This document shows positions 1 to 8,495 of a stretch of 64,000 nucleotides of DNA, piece by piece. The notes beneath the pieces were generated by a model. The model was given only the letters and a program-made list of their open reading frames with translations, ran no database searches and was not told the DNA's origin. The position numbers and the translations under genes were made by a program. Within the stretch, counting starts at the first letter, position 1. Each line of letters starts with the position of its first letter. The stretch is from Stenotrophomonas sp. WZN-1 (lineage in GTDB: Bacteria > Pseudomonadota > Gammaproteobacteria > Xanthomonadales > Xanthomonadaceae), in assembly GCF_002192255.1 (NCBI RefSeq), contig NZ_CP021768.1, positions 1,072,001-1,136,000 of the forward strand. The letters run 5' to 3'.

Positions 1-121
1 CGCCGCAGACGGTGCACCGGCGTGCCTGAACGGGCCGTAGATGCCACGGTGAACCCGCTTGTGGCTAACTATGCGGCTTCAAGACCCCGACAGGATGCCA
101 GTGAAAGCCGCAGGACGATGG

Positions 122-1111
122 ATGACAGGAAGTGCCATGGCGCTGCTGGCGCTGTGGGTGAGCGGGCTGCTGGCCTATCAGATGCCGGGGCCGGGCTGGC
201 TGACCACCGGTGTCGCCGGGCTGTGGCTGCTGGTCGCGCTGTGGGCGTCGTGGCGGGTGGCGCGTGGCCGTGGCAATCGTCGACTGGGCATGGCGTTCGG
301 CGCCTCGCTCGCGCTGGCTGGCCTCTGGTGGCTGCTGCTGACCCCGCGCCAGGACCGCGTGTGGGCCGATGACGTGGCGCAGCGCCTCCATGTGGTGTCC
401 TTCGACGGGCGCCACGTGGTGTTCGACAACGTGCGTGATTTCACCTGGCGCAGCGAAACCGACTACGACGCGCGCTGGGTGCGCCGCGAATACGACCTGG
501 ACCAGCTGCGCTCGGCCGACCTGGTGCTGTCGTACTGGATGGGCCCGGCGATCGCCCACACCCTCATCTCATTTGGTTTCGAGGATGGGCGGCACGTGGT
601 GTTTTCGTTGGAGATCCGCAAGGAACGCGGCGAATCGTTCTCGGCGCTGGGTGGTTTCTTCCGCAAGTTCGAGATGACCCTGGTGGCCTCGGAAGAGACC
701 GACATCATCCGCACCCGTACCAACGCGCGCGGCGAGGATGTCTACCTGTACCGCCTGCATGGCATGGACCGCGAGCAGCTGAAGGAATTGTTCACCGCCT
801 ACATCGCGCAGGCGCGTGAGCTGGATGCGAAGCCGGGCTTCTACAACACGCTCACCAGCAACTGCACCACCATCGTCTTCGACCTGGCCCGGCACATCGC
901 GCCGCGCCTGCCGCTGGACTATCGCCTGCTGCTGTCCGGGTATCTGGCCGAGTACGCGCAGGAGGTGGGTGCGCTCACGCCGGGTGTGCCGTACGCCGAG
1001 CTGCATGACAAGGGCCGCATCACCCAGCGTGCGCTGGACCTGGGCAGCGGCGACCACTTCTCCACCGTAATCCGCCAGGGCGTACCCGGCACCGAGCAGG
1101 ACCCGCAGTAA
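122..1111 (+). CDS. DUF4105 (Lnb N-terminal-like) membrane protein
   Basis: About 329 residues. Three hydrophobic segments near residues 4-20, 26-44 and 56-73 are followed by a soluble domain, probably periplasmic. The C-terminal half carries the DUF4105 signature around NTLTSNCTTIVFDLARH, whose conserved Asn-Cys suggests a papain-like thiol hydrolase fold; the substrate is unknown. The frame is open from a TTG at 59, and other ATGs lie at 71 and 95, but only ATG 122 has a well-placed AGGA, 6-7 nt upstream. The stop codon overlaps the start of the next gene by one base (TAATG), so the two are probably co-translated. The family call is good; the start is uncertain. Confidence 0.75.
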   Translation: MTGSAMALLALWVSGLLAYQMPGPGWLTTGVAGLWLLVALWASWRVARGRGNRRLGMAFGASLALAGLWWLLLTPRQDRVWADDVAQRLHVVSFDGRHVVFDNVRDFTWRSETDYDARWVRREYDLDQLRSADLVLSYWMGPAIAHTLISFGFEDGRHVVFSLEIRKERGESFSALGGFFRKFEMTLVASEETDIIRTRTNARGEDVYLYRLHGMDREQLKELFTAYIAQARELDAKPGFYNTLTSNCTTIVFDLARHIAPRLPLDYRLLLSGYLAEYAQEVGALTPGVPYAELHDKGRITQRALDLGSGDHFSTVIRQGVPGTEQDPQ

Positions 1112-3135
1112 TGACCCGACTCTTCCTGATCCGCTGGCAGCGCGCGCTGCCGGTGTTGTTCGCCGCCTTCCTGCTGCTGGGCAGCAGCGGCTGCGCGATG
1201 GTGACCGTCAAGCAGGTCAAGTCCAGCGATTCGCTGGTCAACAAGCGCGCCGACGTGCTCAACACCGGCAAGCTCAGCCCGGCCGCGCGCGAGACGCTCA
1301 GCGCGGCGGGCCTGGACGAGTCGCAGTGCGAGAAGGACTTCCTGGTCTGCCGCAGCACGTTGCTGATGACCGACGATCTCAATGTCGAGCAGCGGCTGTC
1401 GGCGTTGTCCGAATTGTGGGTCAAGGCTGCGCTGGCGTTGACGCCGAAGAAGACCGCCGCTGGCGATCCGCCGATGAGCGATGCGGCGCTGGACGCCTGG
1501 CTGGAAGCCGCGCGCTATGCCTATGCCTACCTGTTCTACAGCGGCCGCTCACCGTCCGACCGTGCCTTCGAAGACCGGCAGACGCAGGTGCGCGACTACT
1601 ACAACTACGCGGCCGAGAAGGCGGCAGTGGTGCTGTTCGTGCGCGCACGCGCCGCTGCGCTGGCCGGCGAGGACTATACGAAGCCGCTCACGGTCGGCAG
1701 CTGGTCGCTGGCGTCCAACTACCAGCAGCTGGGCCTGAAGAGCGTTCCTGCGCAGCTGGTGCCGGCCGGTACGGTCAGCTTCGTCGGCCTGCGCAGCACC
1801 TATCGGCGCGATGGCTTCGGCGCCGAACTGGTGATGGTGATGGACCCGCCGAAGCTGGTCGCGCCGGTGATCGCGCCGGATGGTCCGAAGGCCGAAACGG
1901 CATCGGACGATGGGGACGACGCGCGTCGTGGCCGCCGTCATCGCCATGACGATTCGGTGCCCGAGTTCAGTGAGATGTCCTCGATCAACGTCACCGCACT
2001 GCTGCGTTTCGAGGGCAGCAGCCTGGAAGACGTGATGCGCACGCGCCGGGTCGAACTGGATGCCTATTCGCCCGAAGCCACCGAGCGCATCACCCTGCAC
2101 GGTGAACAGGTGCCGCTGGCCGGCAATTTCACCGCCGCCTACGGCCTGTGGCTGGCACAGAGTGGCTTCGCCCGGCAGTCACTGCGCACCTTGTTCGGCA
2201 TGAGCGAAGGCATCGGCGAACCGCACATCTACCTGATGCAGCCGTGGGACCCGAATCGCCGCATCATCTTCATGCTGCACGGCCTGGCCAGCAGCCCGGA
2301 AGCCTGGGTGAACCTGGCCAACGAGATCATGGGCGATCCCGAGCTGCGCCAGCAGTTCCAGGTGTGGCAGGTCTACTACCCGACCAACGCACCGATCGCG
2401 CTGAACCGCTACGAGATCGCCAATGCGTTCAACGACACGCTGAAGCATTTCGACCCCAACGGCAGCACGCGTGCATCGAAGGACATGGTCTACATCGGCC
2501 ACAGCATGGGTGGCGTACTGGCGCGGCTGCTGGTAAGCGATTCGGGCGACGTGCTGTGGGATGACCTGCTGGCCAACTACGACCTGAAGGGTGAACGGCT
2601 GAAGCGGGTGCAGACCAAGCTGGGGCCGCTGCTGCACTTCAAGGCACAGCCGAACGTGGAGCGCGCGATCTTCATCGCCGCGCCGCACCAGGGCACGGAT
2701 ATCGCCGGCAACAAGGTCGGGCGCCTGATCGGGCGCCTGGTGCGCCTGCCACTGACCATTCTCGGCAAGTTCGAGGATGTGTTCATGGCGCTGGCACAGG
2801 CCGAACAGCAGGTTGATGGCACCGCCAAGCCGAAGATCCCCAACAGCATCGACAACCTCAAGGCCAGCGATCCGTTCGTGAAGGCCGCCGCGCAGCTGCC
2901 GATCGAAGCGGGCCTGAAGTACCACTCGATCATCGCCCAGCGCAAGCCGGAGCTGCCGGTGGAGAAGTCCGATGACGGGCTGGTGCCGTACTGGAGCGCG
3001 CACTTGCCGGGCGCGCTGTCGGAGAAAGTGATCATTTCCGGCCACAGTGTGCAGGAAACTCCGCAGGCCGTACTGGAAGTGCGGCGCATCCTGCATCGGG
3101 ATATCGATGATGTGGGGACCGGCGCGAAACCCTGA
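1111..3135 (+). CDS. Putative lipoprotein alpha/beta hydrolase (lipase/esterase-like)
   Basis: 674 residues. The N-terminus has a basic stretch and a hydrophobic core ending in a weak lipobox (GSSGC, Cys28), suggesting an outer-membrane or periplasmic lipoprotein. The C-terminal half is a serine hydrolase: HGLASSP forms the oxyanion-loop region, YIGHSMGG the nucleophile elbow (Ser about 465), and SGHS with His about 645 is a likely catalytic histidine. The N-terminal 250 residues resemble no domain I recognise. Residues around 260-290 form an Asp/Arg/His-rich low-complexity linker. It overlaps the DUF4105 gene by one base. The natural substrate cannot be predicted. Confidence 0.8.
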   Translation: MTRLFLIRWQRALPVLFAAFLLLGSSGCAMVTVKQVKSSDSLVNKRADVLNTGKLSPAARETLSAAGLDESQCEKDFLVCRSTLLMTDDLNVEQRLSALSELWVKAALALTPKKTAAGDPPMSDAALDAWLEAARYAYAYLFYSGRSPSDRAFEDRQTQVRDYYNYAAEKAAVVLFVRARAAALAGEDYTKPLTVGSWSLASNYQQLGLKSVPAQLVPAGTVSFVGLRSTYRRDGFGAELVMVMDPPKLVAPVIAPDGPKAETASDDGDDARRGRRHRHDDSVPEFSEMSSINVTALLRFEGSSLEDVMRTRRVELDAYSPEATERITLHGEQVPLAGNFTAAYGLWLAQSGFARQSLRTLFGMSEGIGEPHIYLMQPWDPNRRIIFMLHGLASSPEAWVNLANEIMGDPELRQQFQVWQVYYPTNAPIALNRYEIANAFNDTLKHFDPNGSTRASKDMVYIGHSMGGVLARLLVSDSGDVLWDDLLANYDLKGERLKRVQTKLGPLLHFKAQPNVERAIFIAAPHQGTDIAGNKVGRLIGRLVRLPLTILGKFEDVFMALAQAEQQVDGTAKPKIPNSIDNLKASDPFVKAAAQLPIEAGLKYHSIIAQRKPELPVEKSDDGLVPYWSAHLPGALSEKVIISGHSVQETPQAVLEVRRILHRDIDDVGTGAKP

Positions 3136-3145
3136 CCGCTGCGCT

Positions 3146-3242
3146 CGCCGGGCATGGCCCGGCGCTACCGCGGCGCGCCTTTCCGGCCGACGCTGCGTCG
3201 ACGTGATCCGCCTCTTCGGTAGCGCCGGGCCATGCCCGGCGG
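3146..3242. repeat. Inverted pair of REP palindromes
   Basis: Two copies of a CGCCGGGCATGGCCCGGCG-type palindrome followed by CTACC lie head to head at 3146-3169 and 3218-3242, about 50 bp apart. They fill the gap between the convergent hydrolase and MFS genes and could act as a bidirectional transcript end. Confidence 0.8.
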
Positions 3243-3258
3243 AATCCGTCCGGCGGCG

Positions 3259-4629
3259 CTACACCCGCCGTGCGATCACCGTGGCCAGCACCGCCAGGCC
3301 GAAAGTGATCGCCAGGCACAGCAGGTAGCCCGTGTGCGGCGCGCTTTCCACGAACATTGCGAACAGCGCGCCGGAGACTGCCAGCGCGGTGGTCACCGAC
3401 AGCGCCTCGCTCAGCTGCAGCGCCGAGGTATTGGCACCCTGCTCATGCGGCGCTGACAGCGACAGGGTCAGCACCGACAGGCTGGCGTAGATCATGCCCA
3501 TGCCGAAACCGGTCACGGCCCAACCGACCAGCGCGACCGGCAGTGGCATCTGCTTGAACAGCACGGCCAGCGTTGCGGCGATGCCGACCGTCATCATCAC
3601 GGTACCAACGCGCAGCAGCTGCTGGCGTGACCAGCCGCGTTGCTGGTGACCCTGCAGCCAGGAGCCGGCGAACCAGCCCAGTGCGCCAAGGCTGAGCACC
3701 GCGCCAGCCCAGCTGGGCGAGAGCCCGCGTTCGCGCTGCAGCAGCAGGGGCAGATAGGCCTCGCAGGCGAAGAACGCCGCCGCAGCGATACCGCGCAGCG
3801 CGATCACGCTGGGCAGGCCGCGGCGCAGGATCAGTGTTCCGGCTGGCAGCAGCCGATGCACGCAGAACAGCAGCACCAGCATCGCTACGCCGATGCAGAG
3901 CAGGGCGGCCATGCCCTGTTGCTGACCGCCGACGTAGAGCAGCAGTGCGGCCAGTGCGGCACCAGTGGCCCAGCGCACCACGTTGCCGCGTTCGCCATCG
4001 TTGCCGAGCGCAACGGTGGACTGCATGCGTGCCAGTGCCGGGCGCAGCAGCAGTGCCGCCGGTATCGCCAGCAGCGGCACCGCCAGGAACACCCAGCGCC
4101 AGCCCAGATGCTGCACGATCAACCCACTCAATGCCGGGCCGACCATCGAGGGCACCACCCAACCTGCAGAGAACGCCGCGAACACCTTCGGTCGCAGGTG
4201 CTCGGGGTAGCTGCGACCGACCATCACGTACAGTGAGACCGAGATCGCGCCCGCGCCCAGGCCTTGCATCAGGCGCCCGGCCACCAGCATGCCCATGCGC
4301 ATCGCAAAGCCGGCCAGCAACAGGCCCAGCACGAAGCAGCCCATGCCGTACCAGAGTGGCCGCGCAGGGCCGTGACGATCGGCCCAGCGCCCTGCCAGGG
4401 TCATGCCGATGACGCTGGTGGCCAGGGTGCCGCCAAAGGCCAGCGCGTACAGGCGCAGGCCATCCAGAGCTTCGGCCACGGTAGGCATCGCGGCCGCGAC
4501 GGCCAATGCCTCGAAGGCGTGCAGCGCGACCAGCGCGACCATGCCGATGGTGGTGGCGCGGTAGCGCTCGGACAGGATCGAGGTGTCAGCCGGCAGGCGG
4601 GCGTCGGCGGGAGAGAGGGGCGGGGTCAT
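3259..4629 (-). CDS. MFS transporter, probably SoxR-controlled
   Basis: About 456 residues with the 12 hydrophobic segments of a major facilitator superfamily drug-exporter-like protein; a GRWADRHGPA loop between TM2 and TM3 corresponds to MFS motif A. The frame is open up to an ATG at 4680, but that codon overlaps the -10 element of the predicted promoter (4676-4681), so ATG 4629 (MTPPLSP) is preferred. Transcription would start just downstream of a SoxR-type operator shared with the divergent soxR gene. This suggests induction by redox-cycling compounds. The substrate is inferred only loosely as a drug or redox-active metabolite. Confidence 0.85.
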   Translation of the reverse strand: MTPPLSPADARLPADTSILSERYRATTIGMVALVALHAFEALAVAAAMPTVAEALDGLRLYALAFGGTLATSVIGMTLAGRWADRHGPARPLWYGMGCFVLGLLLAGFAMRMGMLVAGRLMQGLGAGAISVSLYVMVGRSYPEHLRPKVFAAFSAGWVVPSMVGPALSGLIVQHLGWRWVFLAVPLLAIPAALLLRPALARMQSTVALGNDGERGNVVRWATGAALAALLLYVGGQQQGMAALLCIGVAMLVLLFCVHRLLPAGTLILRRGLPSVIALRGIAAAAFFACEAYLPLLLQRERGLSPSWAGAVLSLGALGWFAGSWLQGHQQRGWSRQQLLRVGTVMMTVGIAATLAVLFKQMPLPVALVGWAVTGFGMGMIYASLSVLTLSLSAPHEQGANTSALQLSEALSVTTALAVSGALFAMFVESAPHTGYLLCLAITFGLAVLATVIARRV

Positions 4630-4675
4630 ACGGGTCAGATGCGGGCCGCGCTTGTCAACGGGCGGTGAAGATAGC

Positions 4676-4706
4676 AGCATGACACCTCAACTGTAGTTGA
4701 GGTCAA
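4676..4706 (-). promoter_or_regulatory. SoxR-type promoter/operator (MFS direction)
   Basis: A perfect 18-bp palindrome, CCTCAACTGTAGTTGAGG (4685-4702), closely matches the known SoxR box. On the minus strand TTGACC (4701-4706) and CATGCT (4676-4681) are separated by 19 bp. That overlong spacer is typical of promoters activated by MerR-family DNA distortion. The soxR start codon is only 8 bp from the palindrome, so the same site probably also controls soxR. Confidence 0.85.
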
Positions 4707-4709
4707 GCA

Positions 4710-5144
4710 ATGGCATCCCAGGAACTCAGCGTTGGCGAGGTCTCCCAGCGCAGTGGCGTGGCCGTTTCCGCACTGCATTTCTACGAGCGCAAGGGGCTGA
4801 TCAGCAGCCTGCGCACTTCGGGCAACCAACGCCGGTACAGCCGGGATGTACTGCGCCGGCTGGCGGTGATCCGCGTGGCGCAGCGGGTGGGCATGCCACT
4901 GGAAGCGGTCGGTCGTGCCTTCGAGAGCCTGCCTGAAGGCCGCGCGCCGACCAAGGCCGACTGGGCCAAGCTGTCCGCGCGCTGGCGTACCGAGCTGGAA
5001 GAGCGCATCCACATGCTGCAGTTGCTGCGCGATGAACTGACCGGTTGCATCGGCTGTGGTTGCCTGTCGCTGCAGCATTGCCGCCTGGCCAACCCGGGCG
5101 ACGTGCTCGGCGAACGCGGCGACGGCCCGATGCGCTGGGAATGA
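4710..5144 (+). CDS. soxR: Redox-sensitive transcriptional activator SoxR
   Basis: 144 residues. An N-terminal MerR winged helix-turn-helix (residues about 6-75) is followed by a dimerisation coiled coil and the diagnostic [2Fe-2S] cluster motif with Cys113, Cys116, Cys118 and Cys124 ([12 protein letters not shown]). The spacing is identical to E. coli SoxR. Oxidation of the cluster switches the bound protein into an activator. There is no soxS in the window; outside the enterics SoxR usually controls efflux or oxidoreductase genes directly, which fits the divergent MFS gene across a consensus SoxR box. Confidence 0.95.
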   Translation: MASQELSVGEVSQRSGVAVSALHFYERKGLISSLRTSGNQRRYSRDVLRRLAVIRVAQRVGMPLEAVGRAFESLPEGRAPTKADWAKLSARWRTELEERIHMLQLLRDELTGCIGCGCLSLQHCRLANPGDVLGERGDGPMRWE

Positions 5145-5210
5145 AAAAGGGGACGGAGGGGATTAAGTCGCAAGTGCACAAACGACTTGATCCCCTCCGT
5201 CCCCTTTTTC
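5143..5210. repeat. Long inverted repeat between convergent genes (bidirectional terminator-like)
   Basis: Two 28-nt arms, 5143-5170 and 5183-5210, are complementary except for one base and are separated by 12 nt. The left arm begins inside the soxR stop codon and the right arm ends at the base before the stop of the SDR gene. The outer ends are A5 and T5 tracts, so an RNA hairpin from either strand ends in U residues. A shorter relative occurs at 54267-54313, so this is a dispersed element. Confidence 0.8.
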
Positions 5211-5813
5211 TTACCAGACCGTGATCGTCTCGCCGCTCTGGATGCCTTCCACCGCGCGCTGGAAGGCCAATGCCGCGCGCTGCGCGCTCACCGCCTCGAA
5301 GCCCGGGAAGTAGGGGCCGTAGGCGGCCATCGATTCGACCAGCACGTTCGGGCTGACCACGTTGATGCGCAGGCCGCGCGGCAGCAGCTCGAGTGCGGCG
5401 GCACGCACGAAGCCTTCCAGTGCGGCATTCACCGAGGTGGCGTTGACGCCATCGCGGATGGGCTGTGCGCTGACGATGCCGCTGGTCAGGGTGATCGAGC
5501 CGCCGGCGTTGAGGTGGTGCTGCGCGGCCAGGGCCAGCCGCACTTGGCCCAGCAGTTTGTCCTGCAGGCCGAGGTTGAACTGCTCGGGCGTCATCTCCTG
5601 CAGCGGGCCGAAGTGCAGCTTGCCGGCGGTGGAGATCACCGCATCGACCGGGCCGGTACGCGCGAACAGTTCGGCAACGCTGGCGTCATCGGTCAGGTCC
5701 ACACGCAACTCGCCGCTGTGGAGGCCGGCGGCGAGGATCTGATGCTGCTGGCCGAGCTGGCGGGCGACTGCCTGGCCCAGGGTGCCGCTGGCACCAACGA
5801 GGAGGATCTTCAT
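5211..5813 (-). CDS. Short-chain dehydrogenase, atypical active site
   Basis: 200 residues, shorter than the usual 250 of classical SDRs. The N-terminal Rossmann motif GASGTLG (residues 7-13) and the central NAG-equivalent (STAGKL) and TLTSG strands are present. The usual catalytic YxxxK is not visible: the corresponding segment reads SVNAALEG. It therefore belongs to a short SDR subgroup whose chemistry I cannot infer. It is divergent from a LysR-family regulator gene (100-bp gap), which is the obvious candidate controller. Confidence 0.8.
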   Translation of the reverse strand: MKILLVGASGTLGQAVARQLGQQHQILAAGLHSGELRVDLTDDASVAELFARTGPVDAVISTAGKLHFGPLQEMTPEQFNLGLQDKLLGQVRLALAAQHHLNAGGSITLTSGIVSAQPIRDGVNATSVNAALEGFVRAAALELLPRGLRINVVSPNVLVESMAAYGPYFPGFEAVSAQRAALAFQRAVEGIQSGETITVW

Positions 5814-5866
5814 GGCGGTTCCTTGCGGGAGAGGGAATGGGCGCAGTCTGCGCCCTCACAGCAGGG

Positions 5867-5900
5867 TTAGGTAAGCGGCGTATGATTCGCAGATTCCTAA
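5867..5900. promoter_or_regulatory. Candidate LysR operator in the SDR/LysR divergent region
   Basis: TTAGG at 5867-5871 and CCTAA at 5896-5900 form an interrupted dyad in the 100-bp divergent region, a typical arrangement for LysR-family sites, which often overlap both promoters. This is a motif observation only. Confidence 0.3.
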
Positions 5901-5913
5901 CTCTGGATTAGCA

Positions 5914-6789
5914 ATGGACACCCTTCGCTGCATGCAGGCTTTCGTGGCGGCGGCCGAGCGTGGCAGCTTCGCCGGCGCCGCCGAACAGCTGCAGGTCTCT
6001 GCGGTGATGGTGGGCAAGTACATCCAGCAGCTGGAGGCGCACCTGGGGACCGCGCTGCTGCAACGGAACACCCGCCGCCAGCGCCTGACCGAAGCCGGCA
6101 GCGCCTACCTGGCCGGCTGCCGGCAGGTGCTGGAGCAGGTGCAGCAGGCCGAGGCCGATGTGGCCGGCCTGCAGGTACAGCCACGTGGCCTGCTGCGGGT
6201 CAGTGCGCCGACTACCTGGGGCAGCTGCGTGCTGGCGCCGCAGCTGGCCGGCCTGCTGCGCGCGCAGCCGCAGTTGAACATCGAGCTGGACCTGAGCAAC
6301 CGCCGCGTGGATCTGATCGAGGACGGCTTCGACGTGGCGATCCGGGTCGGACCGCTGCCATCGCAGGAGGTGGTGGCGCGGCCGCTGCCGCCGTATGCAA
6401 TGAGCCTGTGCGCGGCGCCGTCGTACCTGCGCCGGCGCGGCACGCCGCGCACGCCGGCGGATCTGGCAGGGCATGACTGCCTGAGCCATCTCGCCTGGCG
6501 TGGTGGCCATGGCTGGCAGCTGGCCAACGGTGAACAGGTGGACTGGGAGGCGCGGCTGACCTGCAACGACGGTGTCGCGCTGCGTGAGGCCGCCGTGGCA
6601 GGAGCCGGGCTGGTGCTGCAGCCGACCGCCCTGCTGGCCGGCGAGATCGCGGCCGGGCGGTTGAAGCCGCTGCTGCGCGACTACCTGCCCGAACCGCGGC
6701 CGATGCATCTGATCTACCTGCCGGATCGACGGCCGCGCCCGCGCCTGCAGTGCTTCGTCGATTTCGTCATGGCCACATTGGGGCAATGA
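5914..6789 (+). CDS. LysR-family transcriptional regulator
   Basis: 291 residues: an N-terminal winged helix-turn-helix (MDTLRCMQAFVAAAERGSFA, residues 1-20, through about 60) and a C-terminal periplasmic-binding-protein-like effector domain (about 90-290, with the VDLIEDGFDVAIRVG motif). The FDVAIRVG type places it in the large CrgA/AaeR-like subgroup. It is divergent from the SDR gene, which it probably regulates. The inducer is unknown. Confidence 0.9.
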   Translation: MDTLRCMQAFVAAAERGSFAGAAEQLQVSAVMVGKYIQQLEAHLGTALLQRNTRRQRLTEAGSAYLAGCRQVLEQVQQAEADVAGLQVQPRGLLRVSAPTTWGSCVLAPQLAGLLRAQPQLNIELDLSNRRVDLIEDGFDVAIRVGPLPSQEVVARPLPPYAMSLCAAPSYLRRRGTPRTPADLAGHDCLSHLAWRGGHGWQLANGEQVDWEARLTCNDGVALREAAVAGAGLVLQPTALLAGEIAAGRLKPLLRDYLPEPRPMHLIYLPDRRPRPRLQCFVDFVMATLGQ

Positions 6790-6790
6790 G

Positions 6791-6883
6791 CATCCACGCA
6801 TGGCGTGGATCTACTGAAGAGACAGGCATCAGTAGATCCACGCCACGCGTGGATGACGGTGGGTGCCGACCGTTGGTCGGCAC
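6791..6883. repeat. SMAG/REP dimer plus GTGCCGACC-type palindrome
   Basis: Two head-to-head copies of GTAGATCCACGC(C)A(T/C)GCGTGGAT occupy 6791-6854, with a 13-bp spacer between their inner ends. A second palindrome type, GTGCCGACCGTTGGTCGGCAC, follows at 6863-6883. They lie between the convergent lysR and proC genes. Confidence 0.85.
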
Positions 6884-6890
6884 GCCTGTT

Positions 6891-7712
6891 TCAATCATTC
6901 GCCGCAGACAGTTCTTGCCCACGCACCTGCGCGGCGCGCAGTGCCGTATCCACCAGTGCTTCGAAACCACCAGCCTGGAAGCGCTCGATCGCAGCCTGGG
7001 TGGTGCCGTTCGGCGAGGTCACGCGACGGCGCAGTTCGGCCGGGCTTTCGCCGGCCTCATCCAGCATGCGCGAGGCGCCCAGCAAGGTCTGCACCACCAG
7101 CGTGCGCGCGGCCTCGGCCGGTAGGCCCTGGGCAATGCCCGCCGCTTCCATCGCTTCGGCCAGCAGGAATACGTAGGCCGGCCCGCTGCCTGACACGGCA
7201 GTGACCGAATCCATCAGCGCCTCGCGTTCGATCCACACCGTGCGGCCGGCACTGGCCAATACCTGTTCGGCCTGCGCGTGCTGCTGTGCATCCACCGACG
7301 GCGTGGCATACAGGCCGGTCACGCCGGCGCCGAGCAGGGCCGGCGTGTTGGGCATTGCACGCACCACCGGCAGGTCGCCGCCCAGCCAGCGCTCCAGCTG
7401 CGCGCTGGTGATGCCGGCGGCAATGGACACCACCAGCGGCCGGTTTGCCTGGGCCAGTGCCTGCAGCGACTGGCAGACCTCGCGCAGCACCTGCGGCTTT
7501 ACTGCAAGCAGCCAGGTGCGGCCCTGTGCGGCGGCATCGGCGGCGTTGTCGTGTACCTGTACGCCGAAATCGGTGGCCAGCGACTCGCGCAGTGTGGCAA
7601 CCGGTTCGGCCACGTGGATGTCCGCGGCGGGCACGCCCTGGCGGATCAGGCCGGCGATCAGGCTGCGCGCCATGTTGCCGCCGCCGATGAAGGTGATGGA
7701 ATCAGCTGCCAT
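6891..7712 (-). CDS. proC: Pyrroline-5-carboxylate reductase
   Basis: 273 residues, normal for the family. It catalyses the last step of proline synthesis, NAD(P)H-dependent reduction of pyrroline-5-carboxylate. The N-terminal nucleotide-binding motif FIGGGNMA (residues 8-15) and the C-terminal signature around SGSGPAYVFLLAEAM and RRRVTSPNGTT identify it. It lies 18 bp downstream of yggS on the same strand, an arrangement widespread in gammaproteobacteria next to pilT. Confidence 0.97.
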   Translation of the reverse strand: MAADSITFIGGGNMARSLIAGLIRQGVPAADIHVAEPVATLRESLATDFGVQVHDNAADAAAQGRTWLLAVKPQVLREVCQSLQALAQANRPLVVSIAAGITSAQLERWLGGDLPVVRAMPNTPALLGAGVTGLYATPSVDAQQHAQAEQVLASAGRTVWIEREALMDSVTAVSGSGPAYVFLLAEAMEAAGIAQGLPAEAARTLVVQTLLGASRMLDEAGESPAELRRRVTSPNGTTQAAIERFQAGGFEALVDTALRAAQVRGQELSAAND

Positions 7713-7730
7713 GGAAGTCTCCTTGGAAAA

Positions 7731-8408
7731 TCAGGCCGGGCGCGGACGCGCGCCGAACAGGGCGGTGCCGATGCGCACCAGGGTGGCGCCCTCGGCGATG
7801 GCTTCGGCGTAGTCGCTGCTCATGCCCATCGACAGCGTGTCGACCTGCGCATACTGGGCGGCCAGTGACTGGAAAAGGGTGCGCATGCGCACGAATGCAT
7901 CCCGACGGCGCTCGGCCTCGGGCCACGGCGCCGGAATCGCCATCAGGCCACGCAGGCGCAGGGTGGGCTCGGCGGCAATCGCCGCGGCCAGTGCGTCCAC
8001 TTCTTCCGGAGCACAGCCGTGCTTGCTGGACTCATCGTCGATGTTGACCTGGATCAGCACGTTCAGCGGGCCGCGCGTGGCCGGGCGATGGCGCGCCAGC
8101 GCCGTCACCAGCTTGGGCCGGTCCACGCTCTGCACCCAGTCGAAATGGGTGGCCACGGCATCGGCCTTGTTCGACTGCAGGTGGCCGATCAGGTGCCACT
8201 CCAGCGCCAGGTGCTGCAGCGCCTGCATCTTGGCCAGCGCTTCCTGCACATAGTTCTCGCCGAAGGCATGCTGGCCCTGTGCGGCCAGCGCGGCCACAGC
8301 CTCGGCCGGTTGGGTCTTGGAAACGGCCAGCAGGCGCGGATCGGGCCGGCCGGCCGCCTCGGCGGCAGCATGCAGGTTGCTCAGGATCTGGGGCAGGGGA
8401 GTGGCCAC
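7731..8408 (-). CDS. yggS: PLP homeostasis protein, YggS family
   Basis: 225 residues. A single-domain alanine-racemase-like TIM barrel that binds pyridoxal phosphate on a lysine (Lys31 in LLAVSKTQ) and maintains cellular PLP and amino-acid balance. The motifs FGENYVQEA, WHLIGHLQSNK and SMGMSSDYAEAI are all present. The start is GTG at 8408. It heads a two-gene unit with proC and diverges from pilT. Confidence 0.95.
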   Translation of the reverse strand: MATPLPQILSNLHAAAEAAGRPDPRLLAVSKTQPAEAVAALAAQGQHAFGENYVQEALAKMQALQHLALEWHLIGHLQSNKADAVATHFDWVQSVDRPKLVTALARHRPATRGPLNVLIQVNIDDESSKHGCAPEEVDALAAAIAAEPTLRLRGLMAIPAPWPEAERRRDAFVRMRTLFQSLAAQYAQVDTLSMGMSSDYAEAIAEGATLVRIGTALFGARPRPA

Positions 8409-8495
8409 GTAACGCGTTCCGTTGAATCAGGAGGCTATACTGCCGCCCGGGGAAAGATCCTTCCAGTCGAAGCCGTTATTGGGGAGTAGCCGCTC

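Noticed and set aside
1..121. Promoter or partial gene at the left edge
   Set aside because: No clear -35/-10 pair or coding signal; only the open frame extending from the first gene.
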